Origin: JAXMDT01 sp046348685
GTDB lineage: Bacteria > Pseudomonadota > Alphaproteobacteria > Rickettsiales > UBA998
Assembly (NCBI GenBank): GCA_046348685.1
Contig: JAXMDT010000003.1
Coordinates: 1 to 64,000 of the forward strand
Direction: 5' to 3'
DNA: 64,000 nucleotides
The notes under the pieces are model-generated. The model worked only from the letters and a program-made list of their open reading frames with translations. It made no database searches and was not told the DNA's origin. Each line of letters begins with the position of its first letter. The first letter of the stretch is position 1. Shown here piece after piece: positions 63,907 to 64,000 of the stretch. A program made the position numbers and the translations under genes.

Positions 63907-64000
63907 GCGGCCATCGTGCACGTGCATCGAATGTAGCCTCGTCACCATTTGGATTTTGTTTTAAGCGCTCTATCCCCGCCCAGGCGATCATTGCGGCGTT
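63878..64000 (-). CDS. tsaD: tRNA threonylcarbamoyltransferase TsaD, C-terminal end
   Basis: The last 40 codons, stop TAG at 63878-63880; the gene continues past the window edge. NAAMIAWAGIERLK and ARWPL are the end of TsaD (Gcp/YgjD), which makes t6A37 in tRNAs. A short HYTSSAA extension ends it, overlapping the DUF2079 gene. Confidence 0.85.
   Translation of the reverse strand, partial: NAAMIAWAGIERLKQNPNGDEATFDARARWPLIHYTSSAA

Overview
The window reads as a piece of an alphaproteobacterial chromosome. The markers are a CtrA cell-cycle regulator, a CarD/CdnL factor, an sdhCDA set with sdhB, hfq next to hflX, flagellar fliI-fliJ, genes of the gene-transfer-agent (GTA) type, and an initiator tRNA of the alphaproteobacterial type. 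Base composition is moderate in the core genes. It is clearly AT-rich in the left 3.4 kb and in several short accessory stretches. I cannot name a genus. No rRNA, CRISPR array or intact transposase was seen.

Layout. Positions 1-3432 are a foreign block abutting the 3' end of tRNA-fMet. It holds a truncated membrane protein, a TIR-WD40 protein and a decayed gene. 3.7-5.3 kb has a PEBP-like protein and a short-chain dehydrogenase. 5.5-14.1 kb is a phage/GTA-derived block: a frameshifted GTA 'megatron' tail-tip gene, a DUF2793 protein, a small membrane protein, a GTA-type holin and a GH24 endolysin. A PL6-like lyase and small accessory genes are interleaved in it. 14-24 kb carries hflX, hfq, pgk, class I aldolase, thiE, efp and a SuhB-like phosphatase, again interleaved with unknown genes. 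24-43 kb is mostly envelope and housekeeping: a proline-rich OmpA-like protein, TPR-sulfotransferase, ABC exporter, cyaY, PBP1A, glnE, an AsmA-like protein, DoxX, a methyltransferase, DsbD and a HAD phosphatase. 43-51.6 kb has carD, sdhB, sdhA-D and ctrA. 51.8-57.3 kb has fliI, fliJ, queD, purB and small genes. 57.4-59.3 kb is a remnant island between a CAU-anticodon tRNA and a 49-bp copy of its 3' half; it contains broken TIGR04255, dnaE2 and xthA genes. The right end has a second PL6-like protein, a membrane protein, a ModA-like protein overlapping a DUF2079 membrane protein, and the last 40 codons of tsaD.

Main novel observation. Unrecognised genes scattered between core genes share one promoter architecture: 7-mers resembling CTGTCAT/CTGTCAC repeated at 11-bp spacing, with the last 7-mer exactly 10 nt before a -10-like hexamer. 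This is the geometry of PhoB-type (OmpR-family) activator boxes. Six sites fit exactly (before the genes at 9239, 18165 minus, 20814 minus, 43859, 46455 and 55018 minus) and one fits loosely (before 14274). Their products are helical or glycine-zipper proteins, and one operon partner has a zincin HEFGH motif. Two of these insertions split usual neighbours (pgk|aldolase and sdhA|sdhB). I infer a dispersed, co-regulated accessory regulon. Secreted effectors are one possibility, by analogy with Legionella PmrA-controlled effectors; function is not shown by the sequence.

Other regulatory signals seen are three TTAA-N7-TTAA sites of the CtrA type (one between ctrA and fliI) and a Fur-like 7-1-7 repeat upstream of sdhC.
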